Positions 1 to 7,979 of a stretch of 51,222 nucleotides of DNA are shown in pieces (position 1 is the first letter of the stretch; every line of letters starts with the position of its first letter). A program made the position numbers and the translations under genes. Source of the DNA: JBBRRP01 sp038251425 (lineage in GTDB: Bacteria > Myxococcota_A > Polyangia > Polyangiales > Polyangiaceae); contig JBBSBI010000013.1 in NCBI GenBank assembly GCA_038251425.1, positions 1 through 51,222 on the forward strand. Direction: 5' to 3'. Below the pieces are notes generated by a model. That model did not search any database and was not told the DNA's origin. It worked only from the letters and a program-made list of their open reading frames with translations.

Positions 1-1055
1 CGTCGCCGGACTTCCGCGGCATGTGCCCCGTTCGGAAACTCGCTGAGGTAGCGAGCTCGAACCCTTCGACACTGCACCAGGTCGCCGGATTGTTCGTAGG
101 CCGCGACGAGCTGAGCCAGCGCATCCGGTTGCAGCGGGGAGTTGGGGTCCGTCTTCACGGCCTGCTCAAGTGCTCGCGCAGCAGCGTGCGGCTGGTCCCC
201 TTCGCGCAGACGCAATCGCCCGAGTTCAAGTGCGGCGACTCGCGAATACTCGTCGTTAGGATAACGGCTCAAGAGTTCACCGTAGAGTTGCATGGCGCGA
301 CCGGTATCTCCCTGGCGACGGATAGCGGTGGCCTTCTCGAACAGCACTTTGGCTTCCGAGCGCGGCTCTGGCGGTGCATCGCTCGGTCCGCGAAGCGGTG
401 CCAGGCGTCGCACTTCCTCGGTCGTAACTCCAGTTTCGCCTGGCTGCACACTCGCAGCAGCAGGCTTCGTTTGCAGCGCATTTCCGGACCAGCGTGCACC
501 CGCAGTGAGCCGTGCGATGCGTTCGCCACTCAGTCGGTCAACGACGTCCACCACGCCGCGCTCCACGGAGACTTCGACGTGTCCTGAACGCTCTCCCTTG
601 CCCTGCGCTGGCTCAACGCGCACCGTGAAGTGCGTCCCCCGAACTTGCACCTCGATATCACCTGCAATCACCGCAAATTGGCGTTCGGGTCGGTGCGCCA
701 CGTCAAAGGTGGCGCTTCCGGAGGGCAAAGCGACACGGAGTTCCGTCGGCGTTGCGGTGAGAACATTCAGCTGCGAAAGCGGTTCAACCGAGGCTTTTGA
801 TCCATCGCTCAACCGGACGGTAACCGCTTCATTGCGTGCTTCCACGACGGCCCCTGTACCAACCTCGGTGGGACGGCCTCCGACAATAATAGTGAGCGCT
901 GCTGCTGCCGCTAACACACCTCCGCCGATCAGCGCATAGAACCCACGGCTTCGACGCTGTTTGCGTCCCTTGATCCGCGCCGCTACGCCCTCCCACGCCG
1001 CTTCGCGGTCTGTTTCAGAAATGGGTTCAAGTAAGATATAATCAGCAGGTTTCAT
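1..1055 (-). CDS. FecR-domain anti-sigma/regulator with TPR region (partial, runs off the left edge)
   Basis: Reading the minus strand from an ATG at 1055 gives an open frame through to base 1, so the C-terminus lies outside the window. The protein has a short cytoplasmic N-terminus (about 38 residues), one membrane segment at about residues 39-58, then a FecR-like periplasmic domain (about 70-185, with the characteristic stretch of short beta strands and an 'RGTHFTVRV' core). A Pro-rich linker follows, and then tetratricopeptide-like helices with repeated A/L/Y patterns and 'SRYPNDEYS' and 'LSEFPNGAHA' loops. FecR proteins transmit envelope signals to a cognate ECF sigma factor; the sigma gene lies 3 bases upstream in the same operon. 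No TonB receptor or other FecA-type partner is visible inside the window. The plus-strand frames over this region are shadows. Confidence 0.85.
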   Translation of the reverse strand, partial: MKPADYILLEPISETDREAAWEGVAARIKGRKQRRSRGFYALIGGGVLAAAAALTIIVGGRPTEVGTGAVVEARNEAVTVRLSDGSKASVEPLSQLNVLTATPTELRVALPSGSATFDVAHRPERQFAVIAGDIEVQVRGTHFTVRVEPAQGKGERSGHVEVSVERGVVDVVDRLSGERIARLTAGARWSGNALQTKPAAASVQPGETGVTTEEVRRLAPLRGPSDAPPEPRSEAKVLFEKATAIRRQGDTGRAMQLYGELLSRYPNDEYSRVAALELGRLRLREGDQPHAAARALEQAVKTDPNSPLQPDALAQLVAAYEQSGDLVQCRRVRARYLSEFPNGAHAAEVRR

Positions 1056-1058
1056 GGC

Positions 1059-1661
1059 TTATCTCCCGCGCGCTTGGCGGTTCAATTCGTCTTTGAATTC
1101 GACTTCTGCGGAGGCAAGGTGGCGTTTAACTGTGGAGAGGCTGAGTGCCAGAGCTTCTGCGACCTCAGCATTAGTGAGGCCTTCAATTCTACTCAGCTCG
1201 AGGATTATTCTTGAGTCCACTTTGAGTGCGCGGAAGGCTCGGTAGGTCGCGATGAGTTCCGCCCCAACATCCGGGGGAGCCTCCCTTGATACAGCGATGT
1301 CCAGCTGGCTCTCTTCGGTACCAGCCAATCCCAGGCGCCGTGCGAGCCCACGCCGCCTCAGCCGATTGCGCACGACACGAACAGCGATTCCCCTGAGCCA
1401 TCCCGAAAATGCCTCAGGAGTGCGCAAGCTCCCGATCGATTCCATGGCCTGCACGAAGGTGTCTTGCACCAGATCCTCCAGCTCGCCGTCGTAAGGCACC
1501 AACCGAAATATCAGGGCACGGGTGCCCGAAAAATGCCGCCGAAACAGCAACGCTTGAGCAGCTTGGTCGCCTTGCTGCGCTCGCTTGACGAGCTCAACGC
1601 CGGTCGGTCCATCCGGAGCGGATCGGATCGGACTCAGCAAGCGAAGGACTTTTGCAACCAC
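1059..1661 (-). CDS. RNA polymerase ECF-type sigma factor (sigma-70 family)
   Basis: A protein of 200 residues starting at a GTG at 1661, with an AGAGG ribosome-binding site 7 bases upstream. Region 2 is seen at about residues 25-95 ('GELEDLVQDTFVQAMES' followed by the LR..F..WL.GI..R..RN helix), and region 4 at about 135-190 ('RIEGLTNAEVAEALAL', then STVKRHL), the helix-turn-helix that reads the -35 element. It lacks sigma regions 1 and 3, as ECF factors do. It is followed 3 bases later by the membrane FecR/TPR gene, so the two probably form an ECF/anti-sigma signalling pair. An inverted repeat covers its ribosome-binding site (separate entry), which may add control. The target genes cannot be told from sequence. 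Confidence 0.9.
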   Translation of the reverse strand: MVAKVLRLLSPIRSAPDGPTGVELVKRAQQGDQAAQALLFRRHFSGTRALIFRLVPYDGELEDLVQDTFVQAMESIGSLRTPEAFSGWLRGIAVRVVRNRLRRRGLARRLGLAGTEESQLDIAVSREAPPDVGAELIATYRAFRALKVDSRIILELSRIEGLTNAEVAEALALSLSTVKRHLASAEVEFKDELNRQARGR

Positions 1662-1667
1662 AAGAAC

Positions 1668-1693
1668 CTCTAAGCCAGATTAGTACCTTAGAG
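1668..1693 (-). promoter_or_regulatory. Inverted repeat CTCTAAG-N12-CTTAGAG over the ECF sigma ribosome-binding site
   Basis: Arms at 1668-1674 and 1687-1693 are exact reverse complements with a 12-base spacer. The proximal arm includes the AGAGG that precedes the GTG start at 1661. It could be an operator for autoregulation or an mRNA hairpin hiding the ribosome-binding site; sequence alone does not decide. Confidence 0.4.
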
Positions 1694-1772
1694 CCCCACA
1701 TCGGGGTCATCCTGCGCATCGGGGGCACAGGGCCCCATGGTCAGAACGGGCGCGGCTGCCTAGCATCCGGCC

Positions 1773-2261
1773 GTGACGCGGCTGAATAGACGCCTATGGG
1801 TGCTCGGGAGCCTGGGGCTGCTCAGCTGCAAACGCAGCTTTCGGGTGGGTGAGTTTGTGTTGGTGGAGTGGGAGGGCGCGCCTTATCCAGCCTACATCAT
1901 TGAGGCCAAGGCAAATGGCCGGCTACGAGTTCACTACGATGGCTATGATACGCGTTGGGACCAAGACGTCGGCCCCGAGCGCATCCTCGGTCTTGCCAAA
2001 CAGCCGTTGTTCCGGCCGCCACCGCCCGAAAAGGTCCGTCGGCTTGAAGGAAACACCGGTCCCGTGGGGGCAGCCTCCTCAAGCCCGCCCGCGCCTTACC
2101 GAGTTGGCGATCATGTGCGGGTCAAGTGGCGGGGCTCCATCTACAGCGCACAGATCGTCACCGTGATCTCCAACGACCGCTTCCTCGTCCACTACGAAGG
2201 CCACGAAAACGCCTGGGATGAGCCGATCGGGCTTGAGCGCATCGTGGCTCGGCGCCCTTAA
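1773..2261 (+). CDS. Lipoprotein with two Tudor-knot (chromo-barrel-like) repeats
   Basis: A 162-residue protein from a GTG start. A short N-terminal signal ends in the lipobox-like 'LGLLSC', so it is probably lipidated at Cys19 and exported. The mature part holds two copies of one domain: about residues 24-72 (VGEFVLVEWEG...HYDGYDTRWDQ...ERI) and about 110-158 (VGDHVRVKWRG...HYEGHENAWDE...ERI), joined by a Pro/Gly/Ser linker. The W-G.....I.......LVHYEG....WDE.....RI pattern matches Tudor-knot/chromo-barrel domains, which are best known in chromatin and RNA-binding proteins. An exported duplicated form suggests a different ligand, perhaps a cell-surface polymer. It lies divergent to the sigma/FecR operon. 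Function unknown. Confidence 0.75.
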   Translation: MTRLNRRLWVLGSLGLLSCKRSFRVGEFVLVEWEGAPYPAYIIEAKANGRLRVHYDGYDTRWDQDVGPERILGLAKQPLFRPPPPEKVRRLEGNTGPVGAASSSPPAPYRVGDHVRVKWRGSIYSAQIVTVISNDRFLVHYEGHENAWDEPIGLERIVARRP

Positions 2262-2311
2262 AATACCTTCGGGCTTGGCAGCTCGGGGGGCTCGAGTGTT
2301 AATATGTTGGC

Positions 2312-2863
2312 ATGACGGACAACACATCGTCCAACCTCGCGTTGAATTTGAAGCGGCTGCGGGAGATCCGAGGCCTGAGCCAGCAGGCGCTGGCCGATCT
2401 TTCGGGCGTCCCCCGGCCCACCGTGGCACATCTCGAATCCGGGAACGCCAATCCAACGGTATTGGTTCTCCTGCGTGTCTGCCATTCACTTTCAGTTTCG
2501 ATGGATCAGCTGGTGGAGCAGCCGGGTTCTGGCGTACGTTTCTACGCTAAGCAGAGCCTTCCCAAGCGTGCGCGCCAGGGAGCTCAGGTGTCCCAGATCA
2601 TGGTGGATCCACCGCTCGGGCACAGCATGGAGCGCTTCGAATTGGCGCCGAAGGCGCGTTTCGCCGTTCCCGCACAGGGAAGCAGCGGAAGGCGTTATCT
2701 TGCATGCGAAGAGGGTGACCTGGAGCTCGACATCGAAGGCACCTCGTACCGGATGGGGGCGGGGGATGTGGTCACCTTACGAGGGGAGAGTGGGCATGAG
2801 TACAAAAACTCCGGAAAGAAGCCTGCAGTTGCCTACTGCTTCACGGTTCCGGTAGCTAGCTGA
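2312..2863 (+). CDS. XRE-family transcriptional regulator with C-terminal cupin domain
   Basis: A 183-residue protein. Residues about 10-65 form a helix-turn-helix of the XRE/Cro type (LKRLREIRGLSQQALADLSG, then 'PRPTVAHLESGNANPT'). Residues about 95-180 form a cupin barrel ('RRYLACEEGDLELDIEG', 'YRMGAGDVVTL', and a final YCFTVP strand). This HTH-cupin architecture is common in regulators of amino-acid, polyamine and sulfur metabolism, where the cupin senses a small ligand. The gene is convergent with hflX and the two coding regions overlap by 8 bases. No target site is evident. Confidence 0.9.
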   Translation: MTDNTSSNLALNLKRLREIRGLSQQALADLSGVPRPTVAHLESGNANPTVLVLLRVCHSLSVSMDQLVEQPGSGVRFYAKQSLPKRARQGAQVSQIMVDPPLGHSMERFELAPKARFAVPAQGSSGRRYLACEEGDLELDIEGTSYRMGAGDVVTLRGESGHEYKNSGKKPAVAYCFTVPVAS

Positions 2864-4553
2864 TAGCAACCTGTTCGAGACCGAGCGCGGGCGTTTCGGT
2901 ATCCACTTCTTCGGATCGTGCAAGATGCGCCTCAAGCCACTCGACCAGCCGACTCGTGCCTTCTCGCCCGATGGCTGAACAAGGAATGGCCTTGAGCTCG
3001 CGTTCAATCGACTCCCTCGTTTCAGTATCCACGCGATCGATCTTGTTGAAGACGATCAAGCGGGGAAGCTCATCGAGCTTCAGCTCTGAAAGCAGCGCTT
3101 CGGTGGTGCGGAGGCGTTGTTCGAGCTCAGGATCGGACGCATCCACGACCTCGAGCAGCAGATCCGCGTCGGCTGTTTCTTCGAAAGTAGAGCGAAACGC
3201 CGCGAAGAGATCTTTGGGCATATCCCGAATAAATCCCACCGTATCGGTCAACACCAGCGATCGGCCGCTCGGCAAGCGCAGACGCCGCGCCCGCGTTTCC
3301 AAGGTCGCAAACAGCTTATCTTCCGCCAAGACCCCGGCTTGGGTCAGTGTGTTCAAGAGCGTGCTCTTTCCCGCATTCGTGTAGCCAACAATTGCGACCA
3401 CGGGCAACACGCCAGCACTCCGTTTGCGACGGCGTTCGGAGCGTTGACGCGAGAGTGTTCGGAGCTCTCGCTCCAAGCGATCGATGCGTTCGCGTGCCCG
3501 ACGGCGCCCCACTTCAAGCTTCGTTTCGCCGGGGCCACGCCCACCGATGCCGCCAGTGAGCCGACTCAACGCATCATCCTTGGTGCCCAGCTTTGGCAGG
3601 CTGTATTTCAACTGCGCCAATTCAACCTGAGCCTTGCCGTCTCGGGACTCCGCGCGTTGCGCAAAGATATCCAAAATCAGCTGAGTCCGGTCGATCACGC
3701 GCAGATCTGTCTTGCTCGCAATTGAGCTCACCTGCGTTGGGCTCAGGTTGCAGTCAAAAATGAGCGTCTCCACATCCAGCTCGATCGCTCGCATCACCAC
3801 CTGCTCCAGGCGGCCGCGCCCCAGCACAAATCTTGGGTCGACGGCATCTCGGATCTGTTGGATCTTTTCGATAACATCCACGCCGGCTGTGCGGGCAAGG
3901 CTTTCAAGCTCGCTCAAGCGTGATTCTGCGCGGCGTGCTGCATCTCGATTTTTCTTTTCGCCGACGTGAATCAACATGGCGCGACCGTCTTTGCTGTGGG
4001 TCGAGCGCGTGCGGGCTTTGTGGCGAAATTCTTCTTCGAGCGCCGCGATCAGCTGGGCGAAATCGGGGGAAGGATGGCCGTAGGGAAAAGGCCCTTCCAC
4101 TTGATAGCTCGGCTCAGAGGCTTCGGGGCCGCCCGGCGTGTTGTAGGCCCAGGTGACACTGCGGGGTTCGCCTTCAGGATTCAATAAGATGGCGGCCACC
4201 AGATCGAGTCGCAGGCGAGTGAGGTCCGTCAGATCGTCACGGGTCAACGGCTCGTTGTAGAGATGCGTGTGCACTAAACGCAGCGCGCGAAAGCGACCAT
4301 CTGCCGCGCGCAGGCGCCCGATATCCGGGAGCATGATGCCGGTTGCATTGCCGACGACCACGTAATCCACCTGGCCCGAACGGTGAACGAGTGCTCCCAC
4401 TTGGCGCTTCGACTCGCGCGACGCTTCGGCGAGCGAACGGGCCAACTCGGGAGTGAAGATGCTATCGGAAGGGACTCGGCGGCGGTAAACGCGTTCGAGC
4501 GCTTTGAGGGCTCGGGGCGCCAAGCCACTCGTATTTCCGTAGATTTCCGTCAT
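2856..4553 (-). CDS. hflX: Ribosome-associated GTPase HflX
   Basis: A 565-residue protein. HflX is a GTPase that binds the 50S subunit and splits or rescues stalled ribosomes under stress. Two parts are visible: an N-terminal HflX domain (about 190-345, ending in the conserved 'GGIGGRGPGETKLE' motif) after an extra N-terminal extension of about 185 residues, and a G domain with G1 GYTNAGKST (about 390-398), G3 DTVGF (about 437-441) and G4 NKID (about 503-506). The extension resembles that of long HflX proteins. The open frame continues upstream to 4832, but that would overlap the divergent homoserine kinase gene, so I chose the ATG at 4553. The 3' end overlaps the convergent XRE gene by 8 bases. 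Confidence 0.95.
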   Translation of the reverse strand: MTEIYGNTSGLAPRALKALERVYRRRVPSDSIFTPELARSLAEASRESKRQVGALVHRSGQVDYVVVGNATGIMLPDIGRLRAADGRFRALRLVHTHLYNEPLTRDDLTDLTRLRLDLVAAILLNPEGEPRSVTWAYNTPGGPEASEPSYQVEGPFPYGHPSPDFAQLIAALEEEFRHKARTRSTHSKDGRAMLIHVGEKKNRDAARRAESRLSELESLARTAGVDVIEKIQQIRDAVDPRFVLGRGRLEQVVMRAIELDVETLIFDCNLSPTQVSSIASKTDLRVIDRTQLILDIFAQRAESRDGKAQVELAQLKYSLPKLGTKDDALSRLTGGIGGRGPGETKLEVGRRRARERIDRLERELRTLSRQRSERRRKRSAGVLPVVAIVGYTNAGKSTLLNTLTQAGVLAEDKLFATLETRARRLRLPSGRSLVLTDTVGFIRDMPKDLFAAFRSTFEETADADLLLEVVDASDPELEQRLRTTEALLSELKLDELPRLIVFNKIDRVDTETRESIERELKAIPCSAIGREGTSRLVEWLEAHLARSEEVDTETPALGLEQVAIS

Positions 4554-4594
4554 ATCTCGCCTAAGCGCGCGCACTACGCTAGCACATCCCGGAA

Positions 4595-5548
4595 ATGGCG
4601 CTCCTAACTCCTTTGCCTGAGCTCGCTGCGGCGGACCTCTTAGTGGCCTACGGGCTGGTGCTCGATCACATCGAACCCCTGACGCTGGGCTCGGTGAATT
4701 CAAACTTTCGGCTGCGAACGCGCGATGGGGCCGTGTTTTTTGCTCGCATTTATGAAGAGCAAGGCGAAAGAGGGGCCGAGCTCGAAATCGCTTTGCTAGA
4801 TGCGCTGCTGCAGGCGGGGTTGCCGGTGGCACGGGCGCTCTCTCAGTCGAACGGCCAGCGCGTGCTCATCTATCAAGGCAAGCCGTTCGTCGTGTTTCCT
4901 TGGGTCGTGGGAACGATAACCTGTCAGCGCCTCGTGAATCGTGCGCGTGCTCAGGCGATTGGACAGGCGCTGGCTCGTTTGCACCTAGCAACGCCGACGT
5001 TGCCTGTGCTCGGTGCCGGGCGATTTGGGATCCCTCAGGTTTTTGAGCGCCTAGATCTGGCGCTCACGCAGGGTGGAAGTGCTTGGCTGCCTGTGGTCGA
5101 TGAGATCCGAACGAAGCTTCGCTACTACGAAGCCTTGCGTGACCCAGCCCTGCCCCAAGGCGTCATTCACGGTGATTTGTTTCGCGATAATGTACTGTGG
5201 GATGGCGATCAGTTGGCGGTTTTGCTGGACTTTGAGAGCGCTAGCACCGGCGTCTTCATGTACGATCTGATGGTGACACTCTTGGCCTGGTGTTACGGGG
5301 AGCAGCTCGACTTAGAGCTCGCTCAGGCCATGGTCGGAGGCTACCAATCGGTGCGTGCTATCACGCCCGCCGAGCGCGTTGGTGCGTTGGCGGAGGGTGC
5401 CATCGCTTGCCTGCGCTTTGCGACCACGCGAATCACTGATTTCGCGCTGCGAGCGCGCCCAGGAGAAACGCCCGGCCGAGATTACCGTCGATTCCTCGGG
5501 CGCCTGCGGGAACTCGAAGCGGGTGCACTCGGAGTGGTTCTGGGCTGA
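4595..5548 (+). CDS. thrB: Homoserine kinase, choline-kinase-like type (ThrB)
   Basis: A 317-residue protein of the aminoglycoside phosphotransferase/choline kinase fold. The kinase motifs are VIHGDLFRDNVLW at about 190-202 (catalytic HGD at 192-194) and LLDFE at about 210-214 (metal-binding DFE). The N-terminal lobe begins with a 'GSVNSNFRLRTRDG' nucleotide loop. Length and motifs fit the ThrB family that phosphorylates L-homoserine on the way to threonine. No other threonine gene is adjacent; argH follows after about 70 bases. It is divergent from hflX. A related small-molecule kinase of the same superfamily is the main alternative. Confidence 0.85.
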   Translation: MALLTPLPELAAADLLVAYGLVLDHIEPLTLGSVNSNFRLRTRDGAVFFARIYEEQGERGAELEIALLDALLQAGLPVARALSQSNGQRVLIYQGKPFVVFPWVVGTITCQRLVNRARAQAIGQALARLHLATPTLPVLGAGRFGIPQVFERLDLALTQGGSAWLPVVDEIRTKLRYYEALRDPALPQGVIHGDLFRDNVLWDGDQLAVLLDFESASTGVFMYDLMVTLLAWCYGEQLDLELAQAMVGGYQSVRAITPAERVGALAEGAIACLRFATTRITDFALRARPGETPGRDYRRFLGRLRELEAGALGVVLG

Positions 5549-5620
5549 GGCGGCTCCGCACACTTGAAAATTCCTGGGCAAGGTGGCACGCCTCCGGGCG
5601 GAATTCCAAAGGAGAAACAC

Positions 5621-7015
5621 ATGAGTCAGGCTCGCGGTGGCAGGTTACCCGAACAAATCAGTCTCGCGATGGCGGAGCTCAACACGAGTGTTCAGATCGA
5701 TAAGGCGCTCTGGAGGCAGGACATTCGAGGCTCCGAAGCACACGCTGAGGGCTTGCTGCGTGCCGGGGTGTTAAGTGGCGAGGAGGCGGCACATCTTTTG
5801 GGCGCGCTCAGGCAAGTTCGCGCTGAAATTGAAGCTGGCAGCTTCCGTTGGGATGACGCGAAGGAAGATGTTCACATGAACATCGAGTCCCGCGTGACCG
5901 AGATTTGCGGGGCTGTGGGTGGGAAGCTCCACACCGGGCGCTCGAGAAACGATCAAGTTGCTACTGATTTGAGGCTTTGGACACGCGACAAGATCGACGA
6001 AACGGTGCTGGCGATCGGCGCTCTGGCGCAGGTACTCCTCGGGCGAGCGATAGCAGAAATCGAGACGCTGATGCCGGCTTATACCCACCTTCAGCCCGGA
6101 CAGCCGAGTCGGCTTTCGCACCATCTAATGGCGTGGCAGGAGCTCCTGCGACGAGACGCCACACGGCTTCTCGATGCGCGGCGGCGCCTCAATGAGTGCC
6201 CCTTGGGCGCGGGTGCCGTCGCAGGCACAGGTTTTCCTCTTGATCGAGCTTGGGTCGCTGAAAGGCTTGGCTTTGATCACCCGACGCGCAATTCGGTGGA
6301 TGCGACAGGAAGCCGGGATTTTCTGATGGAAGTGGCTTCCGGCTTGGCCATCACGAACATTCACTTGTCGCGAATCGGCGAAGAAGTGGTGCTGTGGTCG
6401 ACTCAGGAGTTCGGATTCATGAGCCTGAGTGACGAATTTTCCACGAGTTCTTCGATGATGCCGCAGAAGAAGAACCCTGACGTGGCGGAGCTGGCACGCG
6501 GCAAAGCGGCGCGTGCAGTGGGCGCAGCAACGGCGCTTCTGGTTTTGGAAAAGAGCTTGTGCTTTGGCTATGGTCGTGACCTGCAGGAAGACAAACGCCC
6601 CATATTTGATGCGTTTGAGGGCGCGCTCGTCACACTCCGAGCGTTAACCGGCGCCTTAGATACCGCAACCTTCCATCGCGCGAAGTTAGCGAAGGCACTC
6701 ACACGTGGGCACCTATGTGCAACCGATCTCGCGGATGCGTTGGTGCGGCGTGGCGTGCCTTTCCGAGAGGCGCACCACGTTGTGGGTGGGCTCGTTCGTG
6801 AAGCAGAAATACGTGGTGTTCAGTTGGGTGAGCTGGATGAAGCGACGCTGAAGGCCGCACATCCCTTGCTGGTCGGTGAGGAAATCGCTTCCGCCTTGGA
6901 TCCGGTACAGGCGGTTGAGCGCCGTTCGCTCATCGGTGGCCCTGCGCGTCCGACAGTGCTTTCAGCCATTCACGAAGCCGAACAATTTTGGGCAACGCTG
7001 CCCGGCTTTGCATGA
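5621..7015 (+). CDS. argH: Argininosuccinate lyase (ArgH)
   Basis: A 464-residue enzyme that splits argininosuccinate into arginine and fumarate, the last step of arginine synthesis. The fumarase/aspartase superfamily signature SSSMMPQKKNPD lies at about 276-287, with the upstream conserved segments 'HTGRSRNDQVATDLRLW' (about 104-120) and 'THLQPGQPSRLSHH'. I chose the ATG at 5621 because AAAGGAGAA sits just upstream and the longer reading from 5564 adds unconserved sequence. The N-terminus has GGR but not the usual WGGRF form. It follows thrB in the same direction, about 70 bases away. Confidence 0.95.
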   Translation: MSQARGGRLPEQISLAMAELNTSVQIDKALWRQDIRGSEAHAEGLLRAGVLSGEEAAHLLGALRQVRAEIEAGSFRWDDAKEDVHMNIESRVTEICGAVGGKLHTGRSRNDQVATDLRLWTRDKIDETVLAIGALAQVLLGRAIAEIETLMPAYTHLQPGQPSRLSHHLMAWQELLRRDATRLLDARRRLNECPLGAGAVAGTGFPLDRAWVAERLGFDHPTRNSVDATGSRDFLMEVASGLAITNIHLSRIGEEVVLWSTQEFGFMSLSDEFSTSSSMMPQKKNPDVAELARGKAARAVGAATALLVLEKSLCFGYGRDLQEDKRPIFDAFEGALVTLRALTGALDTATFHRAKLAKALTRGHLCATDLADALVRRGVPFREAHHVVGGLVREAEIRGVQLGELDEATLKAAHPLLVGEEIASALDPVQAVERRSLIGGPARPTVLSAIHEAEQFWATLPGFA

Positions 7016-7082
7016 TTTGTCGGCAGGAGAAGCCCGAGCCTGCCTGTCGGCTTTTCGGCCAGCCCGCGAAAACGCTGAAACG

Positions 7083-7105
7083 GACCCGCGCTCAAGATGC
7101 GGGTC
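7083..7105. other. Short hairpin GACCCGC-N9-GCGGGTC in the argH to GTPase gap
   Basis: Perfect 7-base arms with a 9-base loop. No T-run follows on either strand, so it is not a convincing intrinsic terminator. The 247-base gap (7016-7262) otherwise shows only the AGGAGA ribosome-binding site of the next gene. A small frame from 6988 to 7176 looks like a chance reading. Confidence 0.25.
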
Positions 7106-7262
7106 GGAGCCTGGCGTCCTTAGGTGTTGGCGGGAATGTGCCGTCCATCGGGGTTGGGCCGCATGTGAGACGATGAAGGTTAGGCTACGGCGCTTGCAAT
7201 TCCAGAGTTGTTAAGGTGCCATGGTGAGAGTGCCAGGATGAGGGAAGAGACAGGAGACCGCT

Positions 7263-7979
7263 ATGCAGCTTGATTTCGTGACACGCGAAGTGACCATCAA
7301 GCTGGTTTATTACGGGCCCGCGCTCAGCGGGAAGACAACGAACCTCCAGATGCTGCACAAGGCGGCCGCAGCGGACAGTGCGGGGCGCCTGATGACGCTT
7401 GAAACCCGGGATGATCGGACGCTCTTCTTCGATTTGCTCCCGCTCACTTTTCGTCAAGACAAGGGGCTGGCAGTTCGACTCAAGATCTTCACCGTGCCCG
7501 GGCAGGTCATTCACGCCTCCACGCGGCGGCTGGTCGTTCAGGGAGCGGATGGCGTTGCATTCATCGCTGATTCTCAGCTGGCGGAGACGGAGCACAACGC
7601 TGAATCTTTTCTAGATCTCAAGCAGAATTTGAAAGACAGTGGCATCGCGCTCAAGAATTTGCCAATTATCATTCAGTTCAACAAGCGCGATTTGTTGGAT
7701 ATTCGAAGCGATGCCGAGATTGCTGAGCTCGCGGCGCAGGGGCAAGAGCCTGTGTACCTGGCAACCGCAACGCGGCTTGATGGTGTCGTAGAAAGCTTTA
7801 TTGGGCTTCTGCATTTGGTGCTGAAGAGCCTGGATAATGAGCACAAGCTGGAAGAGAAATTCAATTTCAATCGTTCCGCATTCTTGTTGCAGGTCGCCCA
7901 CAAGCTTGGGAAAAATGTGCCGCTCGCGGAGCTGCTCAAGGCTCGAGTCGGTTCGAATAGCGGCAAGGTAGGAGCGTGA
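7263..7979 (+). CDS. MglA-like small Ras-family GTPase
   Basis: A 238-residue cytoplasmic GTPase. It carries the P-loop GPALSGKTTN (about 18-27), the MglA-type stretch 'DRTLFFDLLPL' (about 51-61), the switch II region FTVPGQV (about 76-82) and NKRD (about 140-143). In the family, MglA is the polarity switch of myxobacteria that cycles between GTP and GDP states under the Roadblock protein MglB. This copy has a C-terminal extension beyond the G domain. No MglB/Roadblock gene is next to it; instead the stop overlaps the start of a histidine kinase (TGATG), so the GTPase and kinase are probably made together. AGGAGA precedes the ATG. It is likely a paralogue rather than the canonical MglA itself. 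Confidence 0.88.
   Translation: MQLDFVTREVTIKLVYYGPALSGKTTNLQMLHKAAAADSAGRLMTLETRDDRTLFFDLLPLTFRQDKGLAVRLKIFTVPGQVIHASTRRLVVQGADGVAFIADSQLAETEHNAESFLDLKQNLKDSGIALKNLPIIIQFNKRDLLDIRSDAEIAELAAQGQEPVYLATATRLDGVVESFIGLLHLVLKSLDNEHKLEEKFNFNRSAFLLQVAHKLGKNVPLAELLKARVGSNSGKVGA

Noticed and set aside
21..939. Two plus-strand frames at the left edge
   Set aside because: The minus strand there encodes a clear FecR/TPR protein in one frame to the window edge; the plus frames are its shadows.
4554..4832. N-terminal extension of hflX (93 codons)
   Set aside because: Low-complexity reading that overlaps the divergent thrB start; the ATG at 4553 fits the family.
6988..7176. Small plus-strand frame after argH with a CxxC
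   Set aside because: It overlaps the argH end in another frame, has no good ribosome-binding site and no recognisable fold.
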